DNA from: Isochrysis galbana
Lineage: Eukaryota; Haptophyta; Isochrysidales; Isochrysidaceae
Assembly (NCBI GenBank): GCA_018136815.1
Contig: CM030940.1
Span: 946,418-1,010,417, forward strand
Length of the DNA stretch: 64,000 nt
Direction of reading: 5' to 3'
Position numbers and translations under genes: made by a program. Every line of letters starts with the position of its first letter. Positions within the stretch are counted from its first letter, which is position 1. Positions 19,584 through 30,900 of this stretch are shown one piece after another. The notes below the pieces were generated by a model. The model worked only from the letters and a program-made list of their open reading frames with translations. It was not told the DNA's origin and did not search any database.

Positions 19584-21129
19584 TTAATGGACCTTGCTAA
19601 AAGGCGGTAGGGGCAGCAATCCTTGCAGAAAGGATAGTATATGCCATATGCAGGACAGTCTTGGCTGTGGCGGCTTCATCCTCGGCACTTGTTTCGCCAT
19701 ATCCTCGTACCCCAAGGCGTGCCCTGCTTGTGATGCAAGTGAGCACGGCACCTCCTTTTCGTCAACCTGGAAATCCATTGAGCTGGCCCGCACGAGCCAA
19801 ACCATGAAGTTGTCGTTTATGTAACCTTGGCGCGCGCGTGATTTGTGATAGCCTCCGATGTAAAGCGGTGGGTGTTCAGGATTGTAGAGGTCCACATCGA
19901 CGTTCAGCTCTTCCTTTACCTCTCGCACCAATGCAGTTAGAATGCTCTCACCAGGGTTGACGGCGCCAGCAGGACCATGCCAGTACCCACGTTCCCATGC
20001 AAGCAGCACCTGCAGTGGGGAGGAATGGCGCAGATACGCAATTTCAAGCACAGAGCGTGGAGGACACATGTTGGTGTGGTGCCAGTCACACGGTGCACTT
20101 GATCCCCTTCCCTTCCGTTCTGCAATGACCAGGCATGTGAAAGGTTCAACATCACTGCCCATTGAACCTCCTCGCCGCCTCCGCACGAAGCCACTCTTAA
20201 AGAACGACGGAACAGCATGCTTGTCTGAAGAGTAGGTGTTGGCAGATCTTTCACTACCTGCTCTCCATCAGGTGAGAGGACTATCCCACTTGCACCTTCA
20301 ATGGATGTGGTCCAAGCGGGCACCATGTCAGGGTAAGATGGCGTGTCCGGCCATGCGTAATAGACGAGCTCCGACTCCCCGGGATCTGCGTGCTCCCCTG
20401 TAGCCTCGGAACAGTAGTAAAATTTAAAGCCATTCTTGGAGAGCCACACCATATCCATTGCCTGCAATATCCAGGATGAAGTGGCTTAGCATTTGCGAAC
20501 GGCACGAGGCACTAGCGTCAATTGCAGCTCCTAGAAGTTCCAACGACACAACACCCGCATAGACTTACCGGTAGAGCACGGTAGGCAATAGCGCAGTATA
20601 TTGCCGACGGCATCTTGCCTGCCTTTGCCTTCTCGAGCTGCACAGTCATGGCATGTTCAATGTAGCTCTTGACTATTTCCATCTGAAAGGACGCCACCAA
20701 CCCACGACCAACAGCAGCGCCCTCAGCGTATCCAATACGAAGCCAGACGGAGCCGAAGGGACCGCCCTGAAATATGATGCCGCCATCTTGTGCGACGGGC
20801 CCGACGGAGGTCATGCCGGCCGCAATCTCCTTGGCGCTCGGCCTTGGTGGCATAAGCTGCCCTCCGAACTGCGGCTTGAAGCTGAGCGTGGCCAGCAGCT
20901 GCGAAGCCTTGTTGGCAGGCGGCGCGGCGGGCGGTGGCGGCGGCGTGGGTTCGGCTGCGTATCCCGCCGCCTTGGCTGCTGTCTCAGCCAGGTGCTGTGA
21001 GACGAACAGGATGGGGTCTGGGTGGAGGCCCGAGACAGCCGCACGCAGTGCGGTCGAGAGTGCAATCTCGAGGTCCTCCTGCTTCGATTTGAAGTAGGCG
21101 AGGTGCGATTCACGCGCCGCCTCGCTCAT
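19584..21129 (-). CDS. NUDIX hydrolase-domain protein with a novel N-terminal region, 3 exons
   Basis: Exons on the minus strand are 21129-20569, 20461-20296 and 20224-19584, joining in frame to about 455 residues. The donors are CCG|GTAAGT and GAAG|GTGCAA and the acceptors TTGCAG and CTTCAG; the second intron is 71 bases. The NUDIX box is complete: GAVNPGE, seven residues, then REVKEEL (G-x5-E-x7-R-E-x2-E-E), though the usual Gly after EE-x is Asn. GYWHGPAG precedes it. Exon 1 begins MSEAARESHLAYFKSK and contains HPDPILFVSQHLAE, which resembles the DPY-30/RIIa dimerisation fold; a Pro/Ala linker and an unknown conserved-looking segment follow. Exon 3 may hold another intron, because the residues between FTCLVIAERKGR and VLLAWERGYW look like an insertion. 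The substrate cannot be predicted. If the RIIa-like call is right, docking to a scaffold or ciliary complex is possible. Confidence 0.8.
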
Positions 21130-22608
21130 CGGCACGCAAGACAGGAGCCCCTAGAGCCGGGCAACGAGCAAGGCAGGGAGGCAGGGTGCGGCCAGGGGGG
21201 CGAGGGCAGCAGGGACCGGGAGGGGGGGGGGGGGGCAAACTCGATGTGCGGCGCCACGACTGGCGGCGCCAGGTCCTTTATCTATATTTCGCGCTAAATA
21301 TATGTTAAAAAACACCCGTTCTTTGTCGTCCTTGCTCGCTCGCCCCCTGGGGTCGTCCTCTCTCTCTCTCTATCAGCCTGGGTCTGTTCCCCCTTCGCTC
21401 GACCTACGCACCGTTTTCATCTCTCCCCGACGGCGATTTTATCCCTTTCCTGACCCCCCCCCCACCCTCCGCCCAACCCCCGCACCGCCAGCTGCTGCCA
21501 CGACACCTCCGCAGCGAGAGCGAAGCCACTACGAAACGAGCGCCCGAGGCCACGGCATCGGCCAGGGCCAGGACACGGCGGATCGACGTTGATTCGACCT
21601 CTCTCTCTCTCTCGCAAAAACGGGCTTAGCTCTACTATGACTATGACTATGTACTTTTAAGGTGGTAGGTCCAGGTTAGAAAGGGCCTATTTACGGCCGC
21701 GCGCCGCTCCGATGACGGCCGGGGCCGTCGGCACTGGCAGCCACGCCGGGGGCTCCCTCTCCAGAATCCACAGCAAGATGTCGGCCGGGCCGCGGCTGCG
21801 GACAGGGATCGGTGTGGGTCACAACTTCGATCGAAGTTGTGGCACGGGCCACTGAGCCGTTCCGCCAGGGGAGGGCCCTTTCTCTCTCCCTCTCCGCTAT
21901 GCCAGAGCCGCAGCGCGGCGTGAGCGCAAGGCCGGTCTGGCGGGAATTTTCACATCACCCCTCGCGCAGAGAAGGGGCATGTTGACCATGCTAAAGTGGG
22001 GGGCCACCGGGATGCGAGAAGGTGGCGCATTGAGCGTCGGCCACATGCAGGCGCTTGATGAGACAGTCGCAGCCCAGCCGACCCTTGCTTGCGCGCTCTG
22101 AAGACTGTCGATCGCGCGCATCACTGCATGATGCGCATGCTCGGCCTCGGCCGCAGCGTGTGCCCTGAGATCATGCATTGTCGCAAACTTGCGCGAGCAG
22201 CAGCGCTGGGTTTCTGCCAGGGTGGTAGGAGGTGTGCGCATGTGCAGGCATCCCATGGCGCTCAGTGGGCACCAGGGACCCTGGTGCATGCGCGCGAGCG
22301 CAAGTGCGCACTCCGCCTCGGGCTCCGATGCACTGTCCACTGGACGGAGGAGGGACATTGGCGTGAGAGGAGGCAAAGAAACAAGGGGGGGGGCGGGGTA
22401 CAGAAGGGGGGGAGGGCAAAGGGCGGGGGGGGGGGGGAGTTCTAATTTCTATATACATTTCACGGGGCATTTGTAAAAAAACAACCAAACCTGAGGTTGC
22501 AGCCTCTTGCTAGCTCGCACAAATTTCGGAGGGCACTAACGGCAAAAGCGCAAATGATGGGATGATGGGCAAATCATTAGAGGGCGCGCCTTCTCAGGCC
22601 TCGTCTAG
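21130..22608. other. Intergenic region with G-runs, no firm gene
   Basis: Contains G-runs at about 21222-21234 and 22382-22438 and CT-rich stretches. A minus-strand frame of 159 codons (22376-21897) with AETQRCCSRKFATMHDLRAH is the only protein-like candidate; it has no recognised motif and its start and splicing are unclear. Confidence 0.45.
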
Positions 22609-23814
22609 TTACCAACCGATATTGTCGCGACGCCAACTTCTGACCCCAGCGGGGGGTATATGCCGGAGCCAGTCTGGGGGCAAGGTCTTGTAAAAGTGTG
22701 GATTATGCTGCGTGCCGGGGTCAAAGGGCACAAACGGCACTGAAGGCGGGAGCATATACGTTGTGCCACCTGGCGGCACGGCGGTCATCTGCATGTGCGC
22801 CTCGCAGCAAGTCGGTCGCAGCGGCTCGACGGGCGCTGTTGCGCCAACGGCAGCTGCCGGCACTCGCGCTGGGGATTGGCCTGTAGCCGCAGGCGGCATG
22901 CATGACCCATCTGCTTGTGATGGGCGTGTTGACGGGTGTGTTGTCGGCCCAATGCTACGCTGTGCACTTGACGTTGGGCTTACCTCGGGCGCAGGAGAAG
23001 GGGGCGCGGCATATTTTCTGGCATCATACATGGGTCGGCCATAGTATTGGTCGACACGGCGGTGCTCCGCGATGCTCCGACGCAAGTCCCTCTCGTAAAA
23101 GTGCACTTGCGCATCCCCACGATTGGCAAAAGTCTCACGATCGACGTCCTGCAAGCCCAGCCCCGCATTTGCGTTGTGCGTCGCCATGTAGTCGCCGTAG
23201 ACAACTCCACCACACTGCGGGGCATGATGCGAAGCATGAGCATAGGAGTCTGGACTGTTTGAGCACATGGGCAGGCCCGGCGCATGGTGGGACACTCACT
23301 CTGCGTTGCAGATGGCACGCACCGTTGGGCGAGTATTCCCGTTGCCATACAGATGAAATGGCGGCTTACGGCGTGCCTTGCGAGCCGCCGGTACGCGTTG
23401 CCGTTGCAGAGTAGAAGATAGCCGGGGGGATGTCTCTACGCATGCGAGACGCTCCCTCTCTATTGTTGGTGGGGCCGCATCAGCAAGCCCTGGCGCTGAC
23501 GCCGCTGCAGAGGTGAGCTCTGGCGCGCGCTCTGCGGCGGCAGGCCTCCCAGGCACTCTCGGAGCTGGCGGCGGCTGGGTCTCGAAGCCGTGTGGGAAGA
23601 CGCACTGCGGCATTGACGCGTATGTATACTGCGCGTGGGCCTCGCTCTCCCAGTCCCTGGAGCTGGACCCTCGGCCAGCCCAGTCGAAGAGGATGTCTGC
23701 CATCTGTGGCTCATCATCGCTGTGCTCCTCAGCGTCAGGCAGCGGGACGGGCCGATATGCAGGGTAGTAGCACATGCTCTGCGGTTGGACGGCGTACTGG
23801 AACGGCGCATGCAT
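22609..23814 (-). CDS. Hypothetical Pro/Tyr-rich protein, 2 exons
   Basis: Exon 1 (23814-23323) and exon 2 (23214-22609) join in frame across a 108-base intron with donor ACG|GTGCGT and acceptor CCCGCAG, giving about 365 residues. The donor matches the GTGCGA-type donors in SF-assemblin, which supports the model. The protein begins MHAPFQYAVQPQSMCYYP. It has an acidic stretch (DAEEHSDDEPQMADIL), a basic KARRKPPFHLYGNGN segment, a charged region around RETFANRGDAQVHFYERDL, and a Pro/Ser/Thr-rich middle. It ends with SWRRDNIGW. No domain, signal peptide or membrane segment is visible. It may be largely disordered. Function is unknown. Confidence 0.55.
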
Positions 23815-25069
23815 CGGCGCTTTCGCCGCGCGTGGCGGCGAGGTCTGGCCGGGGCGCTGGTGGAGGGCGTTGTCGACGCTCGCAGCGGGGGATGCTCGGG
23901 GGGAAATTCAAATTTCCGAGGATACCGCAAGGGAGGAGGGACCGTGCGGCGGGAGGTTTCAGTGATAGAGAGAGAGCGCGCCGCCTACGCCTATTTTTTT
24001 GTAGAGCGTCGGAAGTGTCCATATCCATATCCATATCATGTGTCAACCACAGCCTGGTCACTCACTATGGGGATGCGGAGGGCACCAGCTACAATGGGTG
24101 AATGCAGGGCTAAATAAGCACCCTAAATAAGTTCCCTATGGCTTTTGGTATGAGGTATGATGGATCGGCAAAAAAAGTTGGAGTTATAGTTATAGGTATA
24201 GGAGTTCTCCGGCGAAATTTGAAATTTTCGAAAAATTAGAAATCAGGGCGGTCAAGGGTCAAACAGGTAGGGCGGTCAAACAGGGTTTTTTGATTAGGGG
24301 TAAGAAAATGACCATCTCAGGGTTGAGAAAATTTGAGGATTTTTTCGGTAGAAAGTAGAAAGTTCCCAATACACAATACACAATACACAATACACCCAAC
24401 AAGCACATATCCGGGGCCCATCAGGACCAAGACCACCCCCGTGGGCCCCCACAGCAAAACGTAACCAAATACTAACAAAAGACGCTAAAGTCGCAAAGGG
24501 CCGAAAAGCTGAACTTCAAATCGAGACCGGGCGCGGTGCGTGCCAGTTTTATTCGTGTCGTATTCCATACGATGACAGACTTTTACTTCTAACCTGTGGG
24601 TTATTTTGAGCCTCAAGGTCTCGTCGGCGACATTCCACCCCTTCTCTTACTTTCTTTCGGTGTCATCAAACGTTCCCTGACTGTCTTCTGTCTTCTCTTC
24701 GTGCATCGGTTGTAGTCTTCTGTCTTCTCTCCGTGTATCGGTGGTCGGTGGTAGCTCCCCAGCGAGGTCTGCCTTCGCTATTCCGACTTCTCTGTCGCAC
24801 GTCTGTGCGCCGATAAGTTGCCTTGGTACCGACGCTTGGCAGTCCGTCCTAGGTGTGGTTAGTTTTCGCCCTGTTTGGTTTAGTTCGTGTGTGTCCGTGT
24901 GTCGGATAGGGCGTGGAATTACCCCCCAAGAGCGCTATCTAGATAGAAGTAGATAGTGCCAAATTGCTATCTAGTTAGATATAGATAGTGCCCGGCGCTA
25001 TCTAGTTAGATGTAGATAGTTGATTTTCCGGCCTAGATATCTAGATATCCTGGATATCTAGATATCTAG
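23815..25069. other. AT-richer intergenic region with short tandem repeats
   Basis: No supported gene. Short arrays include three CATATC units near 24020 and four ACACAAT units near 24372-24400. Base composition is less GC-rich than in flanking genes. The right end holds the hairpin array and palindrome described separately. Confidence 0.5.
24934..25029. repeat. Three-unit tandem repeat of hairpin-forming ~32-bp units
   Basis: Units begin at 24934, 24966 and 24997, each starting GCTATCTAG and continuing to TAGATAGT, so each unit can fold on itself (CTATCTA with TAGATAG). Spacers differ between units. It lies directly beside the palindrome at 25032-25070. Confidence 0.9.
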
Positions 25070-25070
25070 G
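25032..25070. repeat. Perfect palindrome, 18-bp arms with 3-base loop
   Basis: CCTAGATATCTAGATATC at 25032-25049 is followed by CTG and its exact reverse complement at 25053-25070. It ends at the point where copia coding sequence becomes recognisable. It could extrude as a cruciform, or mark the break or insertion that truncated the element. Confidence 0.97.
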
Positions 25071-27190
25071 GTCCGAGCAAATATAAGTGGCACAAGGCTG
25101 ATCCGCGCCGCCCCCCTGCGCCTCTTTCACGTTTCCGCGTCATGTTATGTAATTGTTGGGTACATGTTGGTGAGCCCAGTGACAAATTGGCCTCCCGTCG
25201 CTGTCCAGCAGTCCACCTGGGGTGGGACCCTCGCCGCCGAGGGTACTTCGTATTCGTGCCCTCCTTACGTCGAATCACCACGGCTGTTGACGTTAGTTTC
25301 GACGAATCTTCTTTCACGTCTTTCGCGGGAATCTCCCGCCCGACACCGTCTGCGTCTGCGGCCTCAGGCAGCCTTGTCCGTCGCGCCTCCGATGCTGCCT
25401 CCCTCCCCACCCCCGTTCGCCGCCTCACGCAGCATGAGCGCGCCCCGCCGCCGCCGGTGCCGGCTCCGCCGGTAGTGCCGCCTCCTGCGGTGTCTTCTAC
25501 GCGTGCGACCGCCTCGGTCGTGGGGGAGTCCACCACACTTGTGGCACCCAACATCTCCCAAGCCCTCATGGCAGCAACACCTGCTGGCCCCATTCCAGAG
25601 CCTCGCACCTTCAGAGAGGCCATCAGCGACCCAGTGTACGGCGAGAAGTGGAGAGAAGCGATGCAGGAAGATGTGAAGGGCAAATATGAGACCAACAAAG
25701 CCCGGAAACTTGTGAAAGCCGATGAAATTCCAGCTAGGAGAAAGCCAATGAAAGGAAAATGGGTTTTCAAAGTCAAGTACAACTCGGACGGGTCAGTGGA
25801 GAGGTTCAAGGCTAGATGGGTGGCCTGTGGCTACAGCCAAGTACCAGGAGTTGACTTTACGGAAACCTTTTGCGGCACTTTACGACACGAAAGCTCCAGG
25901 ATCTTCCTAGCACTGACAAATGAAGCAGATGATGATCTCTTGGAAATTGACACAGTGAAAGCTTTCTCATCTGCCGACATGGATGGGAATCCACTCTACA
26001 TAGTTCAGCCCACTGGATTTGAAGATCCCAACTACGCAGCATGTCTCCTCCTCGCGCCACTAGAAGGAACCAAACAAGCTGGTTATCAATACATGATCAC
26101 CAACACAGCCACACTCACCAAAATCGACTTTGAGCAATCCGCTGTCGAACCGAATTTCTTTAAACGATCGTACGAGGATGGCTCTACAATTTACCTTGCT
26201 CTCTATGTGGACAACATGCTAGTGAGGTTCCCGACAGGCCGAAAGGAGTTGGTTGACTCATTCATCGCCCAATATTCTAAGCGATTCAATGTAAGCATTG
26301 TTGGAGAACCATCACGTTTCTTAGGCTTCGAGATTATCCGAGACCGTGCCAACCGTCACATGACGCTCCGTCAGACCAAGTATATCGAAGAGATTGCTAA
26401 CGCCTTCCTGAGTGAGCGAACTAGCAAACTATTTGCCACCCCGATCTGTTCTTCAAAGATAGACGAATTTCATAAGCTAACCGGTGCCAAGAGTGACATG
26501 GATAGATCTCGAATGCGATCCAAATCTTATCTCCAACTTATGGGCTCTTTGCTATGGGTCACCATCACTCGACCTGACATCGCCTTCTACGTCTCCTTCC
26601 TATGTCAATTCATGCAGGATCCTTCGCCTCAGAACTATGACTCGGCTCTTGGTATCGTTAGTTACCTCCAATACTCAAAATGGCTTGGAATAACGTACGA
26701 TGGCTCGAATTCGTCACTTGAAGTTTATGCTGACTCATCCTGGGGCTCTCTCCCGAAGCCGTTTGCGGGATACGTACTCAAGTATGGGGGGGCCTCAATC
26801 TCATTTCAGTCCAAGAAACTCAAGTTAGTCGCCCAATCATCGGCCGAAGCCGAAACAGCTGTTTATGCCTTAGCTGCTCGGAACTTGCAATTCTCATTGC
26901 ACCTATTCGAGTTTCTAGGACATCCACAGCAACTCCCGATTCACATATTCACTGATAACTCGGCCACGCGCGATTCAATCAAAAACCCAGGGGTCACCGC
27001 TCGCACCCGTCATTATGTTCGCTGGTTGCTTTACGCTCGAGAGCAATTTCTACATCATATTTCAGCCCCGAAATGGATCTCGACTTCCCAGATGACCGCT
27101 GACATATTCACCAAATGTCTCGACAAAACTACATTTCTTCGTCATCGTTGTTCCCTGCTAAATGAAAAGATCTGTCCTAACCAGCGTTGA
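25071..27190 (+). pseudogene. copia Pol fragment: integrase end, reverse transcriptase, RNase H
   Basis: The frame is open from about 25070; the first ATG is at 25142 but lies inside integrase-like sequence (LSRFRVMLCNCWVHVG, then HLGWDPRRRGYFVF). A Ser/Pro/Ala spacer follows. The reverse transcriptase shows KGKWVFKVKYNSDGSVERFK, RWVACGYSQVPGVDF, LYIVQPTGFEDPNY and EGTKQAGYQY. The active-site motif reads YVDNM where active copia enzymes have YVDD, so one catalytic Asp is changed. The second catalytic block reads DTVKAF where DVKTAF is usual. RNase H is recognisable from VYADSSWG, GGASISFQSKKLKLVAQSSAEAE (first part quoted) and the C-terminal TADIFTK segment. The frame is uninterrupted despite these changes, so the copy is old but not strongly decayed, or is domesticated. 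Inactivity is inferred. Confidence 0.92.
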
Positions 27191-27207
27191 GTCACGCTGT
27201 GGGGGAG

Positions 27208-27391
27208 TGTTTGACTCTGACCTCTGAGCGAGGGTTTTGTAGTATACGTGTCAGATCTACTCCGAGTGAAGGGAGGGGAACGTACCGTTGTCACCGTCGT
27301 CGTCGTGCGAGCGCGCTAGCTTAATAATGTTCCCCTTGGTCTACACGATATTGCTATCAATCACTGGGCCCCCATGGGTTGGGGCCAAACA
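27208..27391 (+). repeat. 3' LTR of the copia element (approximate)
   Basis: Starts TGTTTGAC directly after the polypurine tract. It shares blocks with 60190-60363, including the CACCGTCGTC/CACCGTGTCG region, TGTT-CC-TTGGTCTACA/CTGTTCTACA and CCCATGGGTTGGGGCCAAACACC/CCCTATGGGTGGCTCAAACACC. The right boundary is a guess based on where similarity stops. Confidence 0.65.
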
Positions 27392-27945
27392 CCTCCCTTC
27401 TCTCTTCTCCACAGCCCCCCCCCCCCCCCCCCCCCCCCCCCCCCACGCCGCCGCATTTGGGGCGTCGTGCAGAGCCGCAGAGAGTGACAGTCTATTTTTT
27501 CTTTTCGCCCCCCGCCCTCGCTCTCTCGAGTCCTTCCCAAGATCCCAAGGCGAGATGAGAGAGAGAGCGCTGTGAACAAACGGGCCACGAGAGAGAGTGG
27601 AGAGAAGAGGAGAGCGGGCAAGGAAAGAGGGAGGAAAGTAACAGTACTCCACAGTAATAGAGGGAGTACAAATCGGAAGAATGGCTTCAAGAGAGAAGTG
27701 AAAGTACTACTCCAACGTCGGGCCATACTTTCTTGAAAGAACCCCTGCTGAATGGCCCAAAACGAACAGCTAGGGGCGCGAGAGTAGAGTAGAGAAGAGG
27801 AAAGGGGGGGAGAGAGAGAGGGCGGGCCACTCCGGTGGGCGCCCGCGCGCCCCCCCTCCCTCCATCCCTCCCCCTTCCCGCTTCCCCTTCCCCCCTCCTC
27901 CCCCCCGCTCCCCCTCCACCCTTGGCGCGGGGGTTGGCATTCGGC
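27392..27945. other. 5' flank of the VPS13 gene, with long C-run
   Basis: Holds a C-run of roughly 30 bases at about 27415-27444, purine-rich GAGA stretches, and a CT/C-rich stretch just before the ATG at 27946. No other gene is supported. The core promoter was not identified. Confidence 0.5.
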
Positions 27946-30900
27946 ATGTGGGCGCAGGGCATCCTGCAGGGCTTGCTCGGCGAGCTAGTCCACCTGCCCA
28001 AGCAGGAGCTTAAGTTTGATGTGCTCAACGGGCACGTGCTGCTCGGCAACCTCAGCGTGCAGCCCAAGGCGCTCCAGCTGCTGCTCGATCTCCCGCTCGT
28101 CGTACAGGCCGGCGTGATCGGACGCGTAGAGCTTCATATCCCTTGGTCCAAGCTCGGCACCGAGCCCACACGAGTCCTCCTTGACAGGGTGCTGCTTCTC
28201 GTTACGCCGCGCTCGGCAGCGCAGCTTGAACTCGATGATGAGAAGGCAGCTACAGAGCGGAAGCTCGTGAGACTGAAAGGTCACAGGGAGCGGAACTGGG
28301 GCGGGGTCAGTGCGCCGGCGCAGCCCCAACCGACGCCCAGTCGCCGCGGCTCGCGCTTCTTCTCCTCGCTCACAGGGAAGCTTGTGAAGAACCTGCAGGT
28401 GTGCCTTGTTGGCTGTGCTCATGCCTGCTGCTAGCACGGCCACGTCGTGTGCGCGACCGTCGCAGTGCACATTGCAGAGAGCGCCGCCGCGGCCCAGTAT
28501 TGAGAACCCCGGGGCCTCTGTCAGGTGGATCTGTCCAACATCATCATCCGGTACTGCGACCCCTCCCATGGTCTGCACCCTTATTCCATCTCAATCGCAT
28601 TGGACTCCTTGCGGCTGCGCAAGCACGAGCATGGCGACCAGGTGGCGAGCCTAGGTGCTGGAGCATTCGGCGCCGACTCGGTGCGACTTGATGGTACTGC
28701 GTCGACGGGTAGTAGTCGTCCCACTCCACCCACGTTGGCCGAGACCAAGCCGAGGTACTCGAGCGGTGACTCACTCAGCAGTGAGTTGCACTCGCAATTT
28801 CTTGTGGGCAATGCGGGGGACACAGAGATGGCGCGCACACCACGTCCCCGGCTGCGGAGACGCTCGCGGGATGACATGGCGGGCATCCTTAAGGCGGATC
28901 GGCTGAGTGCGGTTCCGCCTTCGCCCGGAGATGAGCAGACCTGGAGCTCGAAGGGGGCCGCCAGTGCTCACCCGCCATTGCTGCGCTCGCGCAGTGAGGG
29001 CATGCTGAGCTCCTCCAACTTGCACGCACATGTCGGCCAAAAGTCGGCGCATGTGCTGGCCAAGGTGGTACACATGACTGGTCTGTCGGTATGCGCGTCG
29101 GAAGGTGTCGCGCCCGAGCCACCGCCACGCTGGCGACGCGGTCAGCAGGCCTCAGCACGCGCCTCGATGGTCGGGAGCGAGGCGCGCCCCTCAACGTTGG
29201 GCGCAATGCGGCGCGTCTCGTCGTATGACAGCACCGATGACATGCCCAAGGGAGGCGAGCGGCTCGAGCGGACGGCCTCGGCGTTGCCGCCCAACACTCC
29301 CAAGAAGGTGATTGCCGAGCTCCTCTTGTGGCTCGTCCTGCACGTCGACGAGTGGCACCATCGCGTCGCCACAGGGCCGGGGCTGATTCTCGAGCCGCTG
29401 TCGGCGACTCTTGAGCTTCGTGCCTCGGGCACTGACACCGATGGCGCAACCGTCTCCGGGGCTGGCGGCGATGCTGCGCCCAGCACCCCTTCGCGCAATC
29501 CAGGCAGACGAGCCGCCGCACCAGGGCTGCAGCTCTCTCAGCTCCGCCTCTTTGACGCATCCCTCGTCTCGACGAGAGCACAAATGCGGCTCACTGCCGC
29601 AGCAATCGGCCAGCTCACGGCATGCATCGACTACCTCTCCCATCCAACGCGCTTCGAGGTATGGCGGCGGTTCCGGCCCGAGGAGAGGGAGACACCGCTC
29701 AGTCACCCGCGCTTGTGGTGTCAGCGCGCGATCGCCGCCGTCCGCGCCGAAGTCGCACGGCTGCGGCCGCGTTGCTCATGGGAAGTCATGGCAGGACGGC
29801 GCGAGGAAAGGCGCAAGTATGTGGCTTTGTACATACGCACGTTGCGCGCGGCACGAACGGGCGGCCGTTTGGGCGATGCCGACAAAGCATCGCTACTGGC
29901 AATGGAGCGTGTGCTGAGCTATGACCAGGTAGTCTTCTATCGCTCCCTCGCCGAGGCACACGCCAAGGTGGAGGCTGACCGTGGCTCGTTGTTCATCTCG
30001 CCCGAACGAAAGCACAAGCTCGTCGAGGCCACCCGCGCTGCGGGCGGCGCTATCCGCCGCCTCTTCGGCATGGCGGCGGAGGAGGAGCCCTTGGGCGTCG
30101 AAGCAACAGATGTCCTCGAGGGCCGAACTCTTTCCAATCAACAGCGCGAAGTCCTCGCCAACATCTTGCGTGACTGGGAGGTCGGGGAAGCTCCCCCAGC
30201 CGCCAGGGATGTCCGCGCAACGTTGCAGGTGTCCATCCCGGAGGCGCGTATCCTGCTCACGGACGACGCACCGCCGCCGCCGTCGACGCCCTCGCCACCC
30301 CATAAAGCCGTCCGTACACCAGCCACCCCGGCAGACGTCGCTCAGCCGTGCAATACCGCCGACGCAACTGGGAGTCCTAGTGGGGAGACCATGCACCGGC
30401 CACTTAAGCTGCGCCTCGTGCTCCAATCCATCGAGGTTTCAACCGTACTCGAGGATGGCCTGCCATCGACCACTGTGACGCTAGAGAATGCGCAGCTCGT
30501 CGACTTTTCCACGACGACTCGCTTTCCCTCTGTGCTCATGCTGCAGCGGGACCTGCATCTCACAAGGGCCTACAGCGCTAAAACCTCGAGGCTCTCCCAC
30601 CAAAACTCCTCGTGCGACATGATGGCTCAGGTGCCTCGCACACCCATGTTCGCCGATGAGGTTTCCGAGAACAGTCGCCACGCCCTCTCGGACTCAGAAG
30701 AACACAGTAATCGTGAGTCCTCTGTGGGGCGTGTACGAAATACGCCATCGCTCACCCGGCGCAGTGGCCGTGCAGCCTTCGAGGAGGCGCGGAACATGCC
30801 CACTCAGACTCCCACAAGATTGTCGCCCACCTTTGGATCGACGGGCACCCCAGTGACTAGCGTACGCGTGGACGCGCCGAAGGGTCATCACCGTCGGCGG

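Larger units (their letters stand above)
25071..27391 (+). mobile_element. Ty1/copia retrotransposon, 5'-truncated, with 3' LTR
   Basis: The element retains the end of integrase, reverse transcriptase and RNase H, then a polypurine tract GTGGGGGAG (27199-27207) and an LTR-like sequence beginning TGTTTGACTC at 27208 and possibly ending at CA near 27391. No gag, protease or integrase core and no 5' LTR were found. The same polypurine tract and LTR start occur at 60181-60200. Confidence 0.9.

Noticed and set aside
24360-24400. CRISPR-like array
   Set aside because: The units are only 7 bases (ACACAAT) without spacers; the genome is eukaryotic.
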